Part shown: in pieces, positions 1 through 11,154 of the stretch | Numbering within the stretch: position 1 is the stretch's first letter | How the letters are laid out: each line of letters opens with the position of its first letter | Origin: Trichosphaerium sp. ATCC 40318 | Taxonomy: Eukaryota; Discosea; Flabellinia; Trichosidae | Direction: 5' to 3' | NCBI GenBank assembly: GCA_038496445.1 | Contig: JALMLS010000343.1 | Span: 124,001 to 188,000, forward strand | DNA length: 64,000 nucleotides | The notes under the pieces: model-generated | Told to the model about the DNA's origin: nothing | Database searches by the model: none | Seen by the model: the letters and a program-made list of their open reading frames with translations, nothing else | Made by a program: the position numbers and the translations under genes

Positions 1-1335
1 CTATAAAAGCTCCTTTCCAGTAAACACAATCATTACTGCCTGTGTTAGCTTTATCAAATCGTTGGTTTAAGTCTGCATATAGCGACAGGAAAACAAACTC
101 GCGATCAGCATGAACTTGAATGCTTTCAAAGGCTGCTACACCTGCGTCATACAAATCTTGATGTTTATCATGGAGCTCCGGATCATAGTACACAGCTATT
201 ATTTCTGCCTCTGTTGGTGTGATCCAAAGGTAACAAGTAAGACGATCATCGCTAATAGCTGATACAAACTTTTGATAGAACGATACGCATTGTCCAACCT
301 TCATAAAGACAAATACACCAACCACTAATTTTTCTAGAAGAAAAAAACAACGTCAGATTTCTTTTTCCTTTGAAATAGTTTGCGCCACTGTGCTTTAGCA
401 CTCCCGTCTTTTTTACGTACCTATTGGATGAACCTTAAATGTAAAATCTGTGACTACACCATAATTACCACCTCCACCACGTATGGCAAAGAACAAATCC
501 GTATTCTCACTCTGACTTGCAGTAACCAATTTACAATCAGCTGTTACTACTTCAGCTGATATAATGTTATCACAGCTAAGTCCATGAAGCCTTGATAACT
601 ACCTTGAATCAATACAATACAAAGAAAAAAAAGAACTTTACATACCCAACCAATACCTCCGCCAAGCGTCAACCCAGCAACACCAGTAGTCGATATTAAA
701 CCTCCAGGAGCAGCTATTTACAAAGAAAAATAAAGGTAAGTATTTGATGTTTCCGTACTCATCACGTGATTTTGTCTTTCGCGTTTTTTACTTACCAAGC
801 TTGTACAATGCTGCTGTGCCATCGAAATCATTCCATGTACATCCAGCTTGAACTTTTGCTGTACGTGCAACCTTGTCCACAGTGACGCCTCTCATTTTAG
901 ACAAGTCAATTACAACGCCACTGTCAACTAAACAGAGCCCTGCAACGCTGTGCCCTGAACGCCTTAATATAAAAAGTCGGTAGAATAAGAAAATTCTCAT
1001 GTACCTCCGCTGCGTACAGCTATTTTTTGTTTGTTTGCTTTTGCGAAACGCATTGACATTAAAATGTCGTTTGTACTCTGTTTTACCGTTAAAAGGTTCA
1101 TTTTTGCGTTGATTGGGCGTACTTTGCAGTATATAATAGCGCTAGGCTTCTTTTTAATGTCTCTATTCCATACCCGACAAGACTTTGCGTATTTGGCATC
1201 TCCTGGTAGTACTACCTTACCACGTAGCGCCTCACGTAATGTTTTGATTTGGTGCTCTGAGAATACAGGTAGAGCAATGTTTTCTTTGCCTGACGAGGCA
1301 ACCCATGATTTAATACCTGCCAACAATGTGGCCAT
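1..1335 (-). CDS. BBE-like FAD-linked oxidase, 3' end beyond window
   Basis: Berberine-bridge-enzyme-type flavoprotein oxidase (FAD_binding_4 fold), normally a covalent-FAD oxidase of small alcohols or sugars. The start at 1335 sits in a CCACCATGG context. Exons join by frame: SAIIYCK, then an intron opening GTACGC, then STNDILMSMRFAKANKQK and AVRSGG, then an intron GTACAT...TTCAG, giving the diagnostic RSGGHSVAG. The GGHS histidine is the residue that carries FAD in this family. Next comes VVIDLSKMRGVTVD, and after further introns GCTWNDFDGTAALY. The most downstream exon visible (about 1-300) reads FVSAISDDRLTCYLWITP and then a region ending NDCVYWKGAF. The second FAD-linking Cys and the BBE C-terminal domain lie off the left edge. 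The substrate cannot be told. Family call firm, exact introns less so. Confidence 0.85.
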
Positions 1336-1541
1336 GGTGGAATTGCGAACTTCACGTAGTGTATTTCAAAAAAAGGTAAAAAGTCAAACCCACTCCTTTC
1401 CAGCTGTTCAAGACGCGGTTGTACGTCAACAACTTTAGCTACTGGCTCTAACCGATCCTCATGACACTGTGAAACAACTTCCAATTATTTACACAACATG
1501 CAAGCCTTTAAAAAGACGATTTTTTTATAAAATTAATTAAA

Positions 1542-2823
1542 CTACAAGGAATACACTATCAAATAGGAAGGTAGGACTTGGTCACTGTTATAGACAACCA
1601 ACTCATCGTCTTGAAGTGTTTCACCAACTTGTCCAACAACAGAATGAAATCCTCTTGGAGGTTTTGTGATACCTGTCATCTCAAGATTTGTGCAATACGC
1701 TTTACCAGCAGCGACTTGACAAAGGAACATTTTTCGATAAGTTTTCCCATTGTGATTGAGCTCTGACCCTTTTGCATAGTCGTTTGATTTTGTAGGAGAA
1801 GAAGAGAAGTATAACCCTGGACCATATCTCAAATAACCACCAACAGCAGGTCTAGCACTTCCAGCCAAATTCAATTTAAAGCCATGTCTGCAAATATTAC
1901 AAACAGCACATCCTTGATCATTGCAAGGTCCTATGTTCTGTACAACGCCAGCGCTACATGTACAAGATGTGCCGTGAAATCGTCGAACAACGTTACCTAT
2001 ACTTGCAGCGATTCGGTGGAACTTATTTAGTTTATCCTTGCTGACACGTATATCATAAACTCTCGCTATCGTCACTCTACTTTTTTTACCAGTAGAAGAG
2101 CTCCACTTGTGTAAGAATTGATCTTTAACATCGTTGTATTTAGGATGAGCATTGGTCATTTCTGAGAGCGTAAATCCGTCTCCTACAATCAACATAAGAC
2201 GAGGAAATGCTCAAAACAGCTCCAAAAAAAAATTTCGAAATAATTTTGTTTTTGTCAAATTTTTACTTATCACGTGTTTTTACGCACCATCAAATGTCTG
2301 GTTGCATCCTTTTCTTGTTGGTAAGAGTTGCTTCAACCTTGCCAACGTGGCGTGTGTTCTTGAACAGTAATCATACGCCATGTTGCGCACTGAATCATAA
2401 CATGCATTGCGCTGGCATCCAGGGAGGCCACACGCTCTAGATGAGTGCATTTTAGGCATTGACGGCCATTCTCCCGCGCTCATAGCCATATCTGCGTGCT
2501 GCTTCCCGCAAAAATCATGTACGCGACCTACGATCATTAGCAACGTGTATTGAGTAAAATAACTAAATACCAGTCACTTTATCGAAGAAAACTGGTCTAT
2601 TACATCCATTAAGGTTGCACATTTGACAAGGGCCATGTGGGGGCTGTAAATTGCCGCCCAATGCTTTAGATGCGTGTGTACGACCACAAAAATCAAATAT
2701 ATGGCCATTTGACTCCCAGCATGGTTTCCTACACCCGTCGAATTTGCACAAGCGGCGTTGGGCCATTCTAACTGATTTTGACTTAAGCTTACTTTTGGAG
2801 AGCTTTAACTTAAACATACACAT
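1542..2823 (-). CDS. PARP catalytic-domain protein with three Cys-rich FCG-THA repeats
   Basis: ADP-ribosyltransferase of the PARP superfamily. The start ATG is at 2823 and there are three exons. The N-terminus is basic, then three tandem Cys-rich units follow: CKFDGCRKPCW...FDFCGRTHA, CNLNGCNRPVFF...HDFCGKQHA and CGLPGCQRNACY...YDYCSRTHA. Each has the order C-x4-C...C(x5)H typical of a small metal-binding fold. An intron (about 2526-2567) splits unit 2 inside TG|RVHDFC. A second (about 2173-2287, containing CACGTG) precedes the catalytic part. The H-Y-E triad is visible: H in RFHGTS, Y in GLYFSSS, and E in DELVVYNSDQVLPSYLIVY just before the stop. This suggests the active site is intact, with E compatible with polymer formation. 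Target and location are unknown. No nuclear WGR or BRCT domains are present. Confidence 0.85.
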
Positions 2824-2932
2824 TTATTTCGGTGCGAAAAGAGCGATACTGGATCGAGTTGATATCATACTATCGTCTTGACCCCTTTGTATAGAGCGTT
2901 GTCGATTTACCAAAAATTCTTTCAAAAAAGTC

Positions 2933-5844
2933 CTAAAAGTCATTCATCAGTTTTCTCGCGTCCTTGGTCACCTTGAAAAAAGAAGCGTACATCTTCTCTT
3001 CTGTTGTGTTGAAGTTCATGTGTAACTTTTCCTTGTCGCCCATAGTGAGAAGCAACTTCTCGGCTGTGAATCTTGTAAGAAAACAAAGTTCAACTTGAGT
3101 TTGTGGTTTTTTTGGGGTGTACGTTTTGTTTTGTTTTGTTTGATTGCTGTTATTGTTTTAAGCTTAGCTGCTCTGCTAACGATAAAACTCCTTCCCACCA
3201 TTCGACCAAGTACAATACAATCATTAAATAGATAAAAATAAGCAGCACCTTTAAACCTTTTGTGAAAGCATTTTAGTAAAAAAAAATCAAAGAAACCAAC
3301 TTAGTACCCTCTGCTATACTTTCCTTCCAGAACAAATTTACGCCTTGGTTGCACCAATTGAAGCTCCTATATATCACGTGTTAAACACGTGGTGAGAACA
3401 ATTTACAAGAACGTACATCTCCCCAGAAAAAGTTCAAAAAGCTCCTGCGAAAAATGGGTTACACAGACCTTTGTTATCTCGCAATAACGTACATTTGTAT
3501 AGAGGTTATCTTCTCTTGGTTCTCTTGGTGCCTCTTTAATTCATTTATTTCATCTACTACAGCAGTTATAGCATCAGTAGACTTTCGAAGTAAAGGGATA
3601 TCAGGGTGATCAGCAGGCATTGTCTTTAGCAGCTCTGCAAGGAGCAGTGGGTACTTCATCAACCTCTGAACTGGTTTTATGAGCCAGGCATTTAATGGTA
3701 AGCCTCTTGAAAGAGGATCTGCAAGAGCCAAACGTAACAACCTACAAACAAATATTATTGACAAAACTTGTCATGTTAAACACGTGCGTGCTGAAAAAGT
3801 TATCGTTTTCCTTCAAGTGGGCTATATGTTCAACGGATTTTTCAAACCCCATGCAATATGGTTTGTAAGCGTTGAAAAAGGCAATCTGTATAGAAAATCA
3901 AAAAGTGTGAGAATGGAGATGGTGCGTATTTGATTGAATACCTTTGCCCAAAATATACTACCAAACATTCTGTCATTGACTGATTTGGACATCTCCGCTG
4001 ATAGATCATGTAATATCTCTGTGTTAAGCGATACAAGCATATCTATATTCGAAAAAATAATTACTGCATCCTTTGGTGATAGCTCTTGAAGAGGTTCTTT
4101 GAATACTGCTTGAAGAACTTTTAAATGCGTTGTATAAGACTAACGGGTAAAAGTTAACGCAAACTTCTCATTTAAAATGAAGTCTTACACGCTCTGATAC
4201 CATGATTTCTCTTTGACATAGCTCTTGTTTATCTTTCAATGTCAAGTTTTGCTTTTGAGAAGTCACTGAAGAGCAGGTTAAGAGGAAGAAAAAACATACG
4301 AGTTGAAAAGTTTTCACGTGCCAATAGTAGGACCCTCGTCCATTAATGCTGTAAGGTTGATACTGCACCTCACTGTCACTGGCTTTGGCAAAACCTAATG
4401 ACTACATTAGAAGTGTTTAAAACTTTTCAACGTACCATGCCATCTCCTTTTGTAGAAGGAATACGCAAAGACTTCCTAAGCAGGCAATTTAATATCTCGA
4501 AAACAAAAAAAGGCTAACCTGAAGCTCTCTGGGTCAGAAGTCGCTCTTAATCTATTTGATTTAGATTTCTTTGGTTTTTCTGGGTTATCAAGTACATCGT
4601 CCACAATACGTGCTGTAAATGGTTGTTCAGGAGCATCTGGGATAACAATTGTATTCGGATCCTGTGGAGGAAAAAAACATCAAAAATCAGACAAAGCAAA
4701 AACAAAGTTATTTCTCGTACTATTCTAACTGTTGCATATTTATCTTTGTCATTCTTAGAAACAATAACATGAAGACCTCGCTCACTATCGCCACCAGTCG
4801 TTAAAATTGTTGGATCACCAAATACAGGTTCTGCATATGCAGTAGGTGCACGTTTCGTGCGTTTCTTAATGATTTGTTTCTTATTGGAATTTGCTACATT
4901 TCTTGTAGTTGGTGTCTCTTGAACTACCACAGCTGGTGTCTTGATAGCATCAATATTTTGTTCTTTGGTTACTTGAGCATCAGTTTTGCTTGTTGCTGGT
5001 TTTTTCGTTGTATTTGTATTATTGTTTGACGTATCTAGCGTATTATTAACATGTGACATGGCTTCCGTTACAGGAATGGAAGAGTTCGGATTATCATCGA
5101 CTCTGCAAGTTTCTTTAGCTCTTTTCTTTACTACTGTAACGATCTCCTTGCTTGCCGTGTAAACCTTATCCTCCGTATCCACTGGGCCCCGTTGTTCGTA
5201 GACAGATGCTATAGGTGCATCCATACCTGCAATGGCCTCATGAGTACTATTGTTTGGCTTTTTATCTTCCGATTTTAGAAGAAGCTCTGTTGGCTTTATA
5301 GACCCATTTCGCATATATTGAGGCCTACTGTTTGATGACTTATCGCGTGCTTGAGACAAGCTTTGGCTTCTAGGCCTTGAAGTATGCGCCGTCGGCTGTC
5401 TTACAGCCTTCCATGATGTCGGTGGCGCTTCGAATAGTTGTATAAGAGCTAATGCCCTTCGTGACCCAACAGGGCTCTTTCTCGTCGGCGGTTTTGGCAG
5501 TTGGCGCCCTTCATTGATTGACCGTTTACCACCAGAAGCATTCGATTTACCACCACGTGTTGCCGAGCCAGTGTTTGTTGCTTTCTTTTTAGGTGCTGTA
5601 TTATTAGCTCGACGCTTATTAGAGGTCCTAGCGTATATTGGGGATGACACGAAAGATTTTTTTGGTGCATAAGCACTGGAATACCTCACATTTTTAATAT
5701 CTTCTGTATTGCGTCCAATCGTCTTGTCAAATCGCTTTGATTCTTTGTTATCTATGTAAATAAAAAAATTATCACGTGATAGTTTATACAAGTATAATTA
5801 AAAGTACCAGTACTAACGATAGCGTTTTTAATACTACCGGCCAT
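2933..5844 (-). CDS. RhoGEF (DH-PH) with long disordered N-terminus
   Basis: Guanine nucleotide exchange factor for a Rho/Rac-type GTPase. The start at 5844 (MAGSIKNAIV) is joined over a CACGTGAT-containing intron to a large exon (about 4675-5780). That exon is rich in Lys, Arg, Ser, Thr and Asn with no fold visible. The DH domain follows across several exons: QREIMVSERSYTTHLKVLQ (CR1), then SNIDMLVSLNTEILHDL, IAFFNAYKPYCMGFEKSVEH, and CR3 LIKPVQRLMKYPLLLAELLK. A PH domain begins PRRKFVLEGKYSRG and continues AYFYLFNDCIVLGRM. The protein ends in FKVTKDARKLMNDF. The intron before LLRLALADPL is ambiguous: either a GC donor, or a GT donor two codons later. Start codons of this gene and the plus-strand NELF-C/D gene are 252 bases apart. 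Confidence 0.85.
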
Positions 5845-6096
5845 CAAAAAAGGCTGTTTTAGGTTTTGGTACTATTTTTTTGATTTTTTGGATCTTCAGT
5901 CTCGATTAGGCTTTGATGACTACTTTTTTTTACAAGAACACGTTTCGTTCTAGCATACTAGCGTGTAGTACACTTTTTTGGGTACACGGTAGTTAAGTTT
6001 GCGTTGAATAGTCGTGACGTGATCGATTTTCTTTGCAGCCTGCATTTTATCACTTCTCAACGGCTAGATAATTGATTAAACATATTAAGACGAACA
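5845..6096. promoter_or_regulatory. Divergent intergenic region, RhoGEF / NELF-C/D
   Basis: The 252 bases between two divergent start codons must hold both promoters and 5' UTRs. The sequence has T-rich tracts (5868-5890, 5930ff) but no TATA box I can defend. Confidence 0.4.
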
Positions 6097-8582
6097 ATGG
6101 ATAGTAAAGAGCGCGATGGTAGAATGCTCCTAACCGAAAAGGACTGCATTATGAATTTAGACGTGATGGATCGCATCGCTACGTTTCTGGCGCAAGGTTG
6201 CGTTATTAAGCGTAGTTTTAAGTGTTAACGTATAGTAGGAACACCAACAGAAGCAATCAGTCTACTAGCAGATAACTACGTTGGCTATGCCGCTATGGCA
6301 AACTTGGTAGGTTAATTAATCCGCGAGGAAAAGCTTTTAAATACAACTCATAGGTGTGCGATTGGCTACGCATATTGAACGTATCAGACACTGAAATAAA
6401 GGATTTGGTTAAAAACGAAATCGGTAATCTCGTAGTGCGCACTTTTGACGCTCGTAAAGCAGATTCTATATTCTCTTCAGGGGTGCGTCATTGATTTTAA
6501 CGCTTATTTGATTATTTGGCGTGTCAATTAACGTTTTTTTTTTCTCCCCTTTAGGCAGAACCAGAATGGCTTAATCAACTCATAGCATCAAAAGAAGGTC
6601 GTAGCCTTATATATCGTCTATCAGAAGACAAAATAGACTCATTGCTGATCAATTTTGCAATTCAAGTACGTAAAAAGGCGTACATACGCCATTAAAGCAC
6701 AGCGAGGACAGGCATTTTCATAATTTAAACAACTAACACGTACAACAGAAAATATCAGCTGCAGGCTACCAACACGAAATCTCGTCTCTTGCTTCAGCAT
6801 CAACTTACTTTACTGTATTCAACTCAGTATTGAAAGAAGCTGTATCTAAACTACTAAGCACAGAAGAAGCTTCTCTTGACGAAGCCCTCACAGATCTGAA
6901 GGTAAAAGCCTCTCAAAAAGTTGTTGAACATTTTGAGCTTATGACGCCTTTAGAAACTATGTTGTCACAGCCAACATACTTACTTGTATACACAACTGAT
7001 ACTAGATCAGTTATCTAGAGAAAATAACGGCAAACACTTACGTCGTTTGACACAAGAGCTAGAAAAAGAAGTTCTAAAAACGTATGTGGGAACAAAAAAA
7101 ATTGACAAAAACCTGTCAAACCTGGTTATCTATGAACGTCTAGTTTTATTTTAATATTGTGTAGAGGGTCACCTATAGCATGGAAGATACGATATTATAT
7201 GACTAGTTTATATGAGTACGTCTAAGCTTGTATACGGGATAACAATTAAATTTCTTCGAATTTAGCACTCATCCTGATTTGGCGAATGCTTTGTTTGTCA
7301 TGATATCCAAAAATACAACAAATCCAGCTGATATAAATAAAGTACACCAAGCGCTAAGCTCTAGTAACGCACCTTCTATTGATGATATTCGTATACCTGC
7401 ATTACTTGGTGCGCTTTTTCTTCTTTTTCCCCTGCCTCAATCGCAGTCATATTAATAATGTTGTACCTTCTTACACCTCCCTAGAGCTTGTTACTCGAGA
7501 TTTGTTTGATCCTAAAGTTAGTATACCTCCACTAATGGTAGAAAAATACTTCTATATTGTGGCCAGACTATCCCATCCAAGTGTACTGCTACAACTTTGA
7601 TCAAACTACATTTTTCTCATTTTTCTCTTGCTTTTGTATTTTTTGAAGTAATTTAACCTTGTTATTTAGAATGTGGATACAATGATGCTTCAAGAAACAA
7701 TCAAAACACTCAAACAAGTCCAACCAATATGCAAGAAAAATTTTCTTGGCGCAGATTTGCTTCAACAATTACCTCTTTTAAGACTAAAACTCAAAGAACC
7801 TGTTGTCTCCATGGGTATCATGCATTGGGTTAAAACTCAAATGTGTGATACAGCTGAATTCGCTACAAAATGGAACACGAAATCAGTACCGATCTACATT
7901 GATCTTCTCCGTGTTGTGCGCACTACCTTTTTTTTTCTTTTTCTCAATTTTTTTTCAAATCACCATCGATTCCTTGTGCTGACTCTCCTTTAAGATGATT
8001 GAAAACCACCCTTTGCAACACTTGAATATTTTACAAGTACTTACATCATGCTTCGAACTTGATACAGGCCTTGATGCCCTTCACGAGGTACAATAATTTC
8101 ATAGGTTTTCGTTCAAATATGATGGGTTTTTTTGCATTTGCTAAGTTGAGTTGTAGTTGGAAGTGAAGAAAGGTATCTTATCTTGTTTTATCTTCTTGAT
8201 GGAACATGGTCTTGTACTCCAAGTATTAGATATCGCAGCATCATGGAGAGTGGATCTATCACTTATACGGTTATTTGTACTAGAAGTACGCAAAGCAGAG
8301 CAAATTCACGTGTTCTTATTTTTTTCCTCTATTTTTTCTTTGTGAACAACTCACTAATGTACACTATAGTTGATGGACCTTATTGGTACACCATTCTCTG
8401 TTGAGTTCTTATGTAAGTTCATGCGTGTCATAAAACGACTTGGACCAGATACATTTGCCCAGATGCGAGAGAAATCGATATTGAAGACTTTTGTTAAAGC
8501 TGCCACAACTCAGAAACATTTATTAAATAATGAGGATCAACAAACCCTAGATAAGCTTAGATCATGTGTTGATAATTCTTGA
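6097..8582 (+). CDS. NELFCD: Negative elongation factor C/D (TH1)
   Basis: Subunit of the NELF complex that holds promoter-proximally paused RNA polymerase II. The start at 6097 reads MDSKERDGRMLLTEKDC. At least ten short exons join in frame. The family core is clear: VVRTFDARKADSIFSSG, AEPEWLNQLIASKEGRSL, then LLINFAIQ spliced to KISAAGYQHEISSLASAS. These match the RKADxIF, PxWLxxMI and KxISxAGYQxEI blocks of metazoan TH1. Later exons give NPADINKVHQALSS, VVSMGIMHWVK (the VxAMGVLKWV block) and VDLSLIRLFVLEV, with the stop at 8580-8582. Introns open GTTGCG, GTAGGT, GTACGT and GTGCG. The whole protein appears intact. NELF is absent from yeast, plants and kinetoplastids as far as I know, so its presence says something about the lineage. 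Confidence 0.9.
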
Positions 8583-8949
8583 GAATTGATATGATGATGA
8601 CGCTGTAAATAAAATATGTAACATAGATTCATGCAACAAGAAAAACCATGTCTTGTAAACCTAATCATACGCTTGATTTTTAAGTTGTTTATTGTTAAGA
8701 CTAGTACTCTTCATTCGTACTTCCGGTAATAATAACTACACTGTCGGGTTGTAATCCTATATAACGTGATCTTCCGGTGTATCTGTTAGTTGGTTCAGTA
8801 CTAATCAAGTACCACATATTTCATCAGTGGCGCTTTTTACTGCATCAAGATGCAACCAAGATAAAACAAGTAAAATCAATATATTGCTGTTGATAGTTTT
8901 ATAAATACAAAGAGTCTCAAAAGGGGGTAGGTGTAATATATAAAGGTTT
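8583..8949. other. Convergent 3' intergenic region
   Basis: About 370 bases between the NELF-C/D stop and the stop of the minus-strand neighbour. AT-rich, presumably the two 3' UTRs. Nothing else seen. Confidence 0.4.
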
Positions 8950-9343
8950 TCAAGACTCCTTTGGTGTAGTTTCTTTATCTTTGTCACCATCACCAAGTTC
9001 TGATTTTTCTTCTTTATCGTTGTCATTGCCTTTTAAGTCTTTTTCTTTTTGTTGCTGATTTATACCGTTTTCTTCTTTATTATTTTCTTTTTTCTGTTGT
9101 ACTGTTTCCAAGTGCTTATTCCACTCAGCTAGCTCCTCTTCAGTGTTATTTACCATTATTGGTATATGTTCTATAGACTGTAATAACTTTTTATCTGTCA
9201 ATGCAAGTTGAGAAATCTTGTGCCACTGATTTGATGATTTAGTACTATCCCAAGGACCTAAAAACAACAAAAGATAAGTACATCAATCAACGTCTCAGTC
9301 CAATGAAAAATAACGAAAACAGCACTATACTATGCAATGACAT
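8950..9343 (-). CDS. Small hypothetical protein with charged low-complexity tail
   Basis: Not recognised. A main exon (8950-9259) is joined by a proposed 67-base intron (GTATAG...TTTTTAG) to a tiny first exon ATGTCATTGCATA, giving MSLHS followed by PWDSTKSSNQWHKISQ. The first half (ALTDKKLLQSIEHI, EEELAEWNKHLETVQQ) looks helical. The second half is a Lys/Glu/Asn/Asp run such as KEKDLKGNDNDKEEKSELGD. About 105 residues. The alternative is that this is a further 3' exon of the histidine phosphatase upstream, but that gene has its own in-frame stop at 9487-9489. Start codon inferred only. Confidence 0.45.
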
Positions 9344-9486
9344 TGAGTAGAGCATGTATCATCGAGGCAACAGTCAGACAACAGTGCTACACTCGGCTGA
9401 CTGAAATATGGTTGTTCAACGAATTGAAGAAAATGTTAGGCGCGAGATTGTCGTACAAGTTGATCTCATCCAATTAAGGTAAGGGT

Positions 9487-10680
9487 TTATATCGCCAGTA
9501 ACAGGATTTCTTCTTGAGTAATGTAAAATTTGTCCATGATGTATCTAAGTACAATCTGAGATACGGGGTTGAAAATATAAATGATTTGTTGAAACAATCA
9601 CGTGATAATTTTATGAAGAAAATTATACCTTTTGTTGTGGATCAGCTACAATCTCTTTAAATTGCCATGATGAGATACTAAGAATATCGCCTTTAAAACA
9701 ACTAACAGAACTATGATATGGGTACCTTTCTAGTAAGATTCTAAAAGCGAGCATAACATTACCATGACACACAACAACTACCTTCAATAGCAGATTGTCA
9801 GTGAGAAAGTCATAAATATTTGTTTGTTAAACAAAATACGCTACGCGCTACCTACCCGGAAGCCGGAACATGTTTCTCTAAGAGAACGTAATACTTGCTC
9901 AACGCGCAAGCAACTATTAGCAATAGATTCTCCACCACCTATTTAAGAAAGTAAGGAAACTGTCAAATACAAAAAAAAAAATCAGACAAAGTAAATGATG
10001 TTTATTGTGGTACCTGGGGCACTCCAGTAAAAAGCATCCAACTCTCTACGCTTTCTTTCGGCAGCATATAATATACGCTTCTCAGCAGAGTTACCTTCCA
10101 TGACACCCTTGTCGCGCTCACGGAGCAAGAAATCTTACAAAAAATTAATGCAAAAAAATCGGATTGTAACACAAAAATTCTAATGGGAACGATGAACGCA
10201 CCTGTAATCCATAGCGCGTTGTCCATATCTAGAATTGCTGCTGTTTCTCTTGCTCTTGCGTATTCCGAACAATAAAAACGATCAAACTGGTGTGTAATAT
10301 TGGCTTTGATCTAAGGTACGTAAGAGTGAGCGCCTGTCAAAAAAAAAAAGCGCTTCGTATTCTGTAAATCTACAAAAAAGCAAAATACCCATTGACCAGC
10401 GATTTGAGATTGGCGTCTTCCCAGCTCTGTTAATCTGTACTCTGAGTTGTGCTTTTCACGAAATCTTGGCGTCCAGTCCTTTTGAACGCCGTGTTTCGCT
10501 CTCTTCCGCGCTAAATCGGCCTCTGATTGGCCATGGCGTACCAACACTACGGTAATACCATTTAGTACACTTCAGTCCTTTAATAAAGCTCCTGAACATA
10601 CCTAAATCAATAGGCATAGCTCTAGTGGTACTGGAGTTGCATAATAGCCGGTAATCTATCTCTTCCTCCTTAATATCCAT
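9487..10680 (-). CDS. Histidine phosphatase (phosphoglycerate-mutase superfamily)
   Basis: Branch-1 histidine phosphatase. The start is at 10680 (MDIKEEEIDYRLLCN). The first intron (GTATGT...CCGTAG) splits directly before the catalytic RHG motif VLVRHGQSEADLARKR. Following exons: YRLTELGRRQSQIAGQW, FDRFYCSEYARARETAAIL (the S-x-x-x-R-A-x-x-T block), DFLLRERDKGVMEG, GGESIANSCLRVEQVL, and the second catalytic His in VVVCHGNVMLAFRILLERYP. The catalytic His, both Arg and the distal His-Gly are present. The last exon, IVLRYIMDKFYITQEEILLL, ends at 9487 and is assigned by splice signal and frame only. The insertion after RHG (about 25 residues, KHGVQKDWTPRFREKHN) suits a fungal/bacterial-type phosphatase of unknown substrate more than glycolytic PGAM. 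Confidence 0.85.
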
Positions 10681-11154
10681 TATATACTTCTTTACACACG
10701 AGTAGATGTATTAAGGTGTGCTAGAGTCCGGATAGCGCTGTTGACTCAGTTTGAAAAGGGATTTAAGGTGTACTGTGAAATCAATAATCAATACTCTCAA
10801 TTCACGCACACCTTACTCATCCCTGCCTATCTGGAAGAGCTTGGTTGCGTAATATAAGTTTAATAAAATGAGACTCTCTGCACACCAGCTCTAGCTGCTC
10901 TCACAGTTGCTTTGAAAGACCATTGACAACTACACCAATATTCTGTAACACGTGATGCGACTAAACATAGAAAAACGTAGATGGCAGTGCCAACTTGAAG
11001 CAACGTATTAGTACGTGAAACAAATCGTAGGGTATGGCCCTCACAGGACGTAGCAAAGTTAATCAAGTCGGCAACGATTTATGATAAAGGATTTCTCAGT
11101 GAAACTTCTTGCACATCACTTAACTCTTTTAAGGTTATTACGTTCATTAAACAA
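10681..11154. other. Divergent intergenic region
   Basis: About 470 bases between the phosphatase start (minus) and the CCCH gene start (plus). One CACGTG palindrome (about 10950). The short open frame on the minus strand here lacks a convincing start or composition. No gene claimed. Confidence 0.35.

Noticed and set aside
1031-1438. A 135-codon plus-strand open frame
   Set aside because: It is antisense to the conserved FAD-binding exons of the oxidase and has no protein-like features.
3779-3795. A GC-AG intron with donor GCACGTG in the RhoGEF gene
   Set aside because: A GT donor a few bases on, in the same phase, adds only two residues and fits as well, so a GC donor is not needed.
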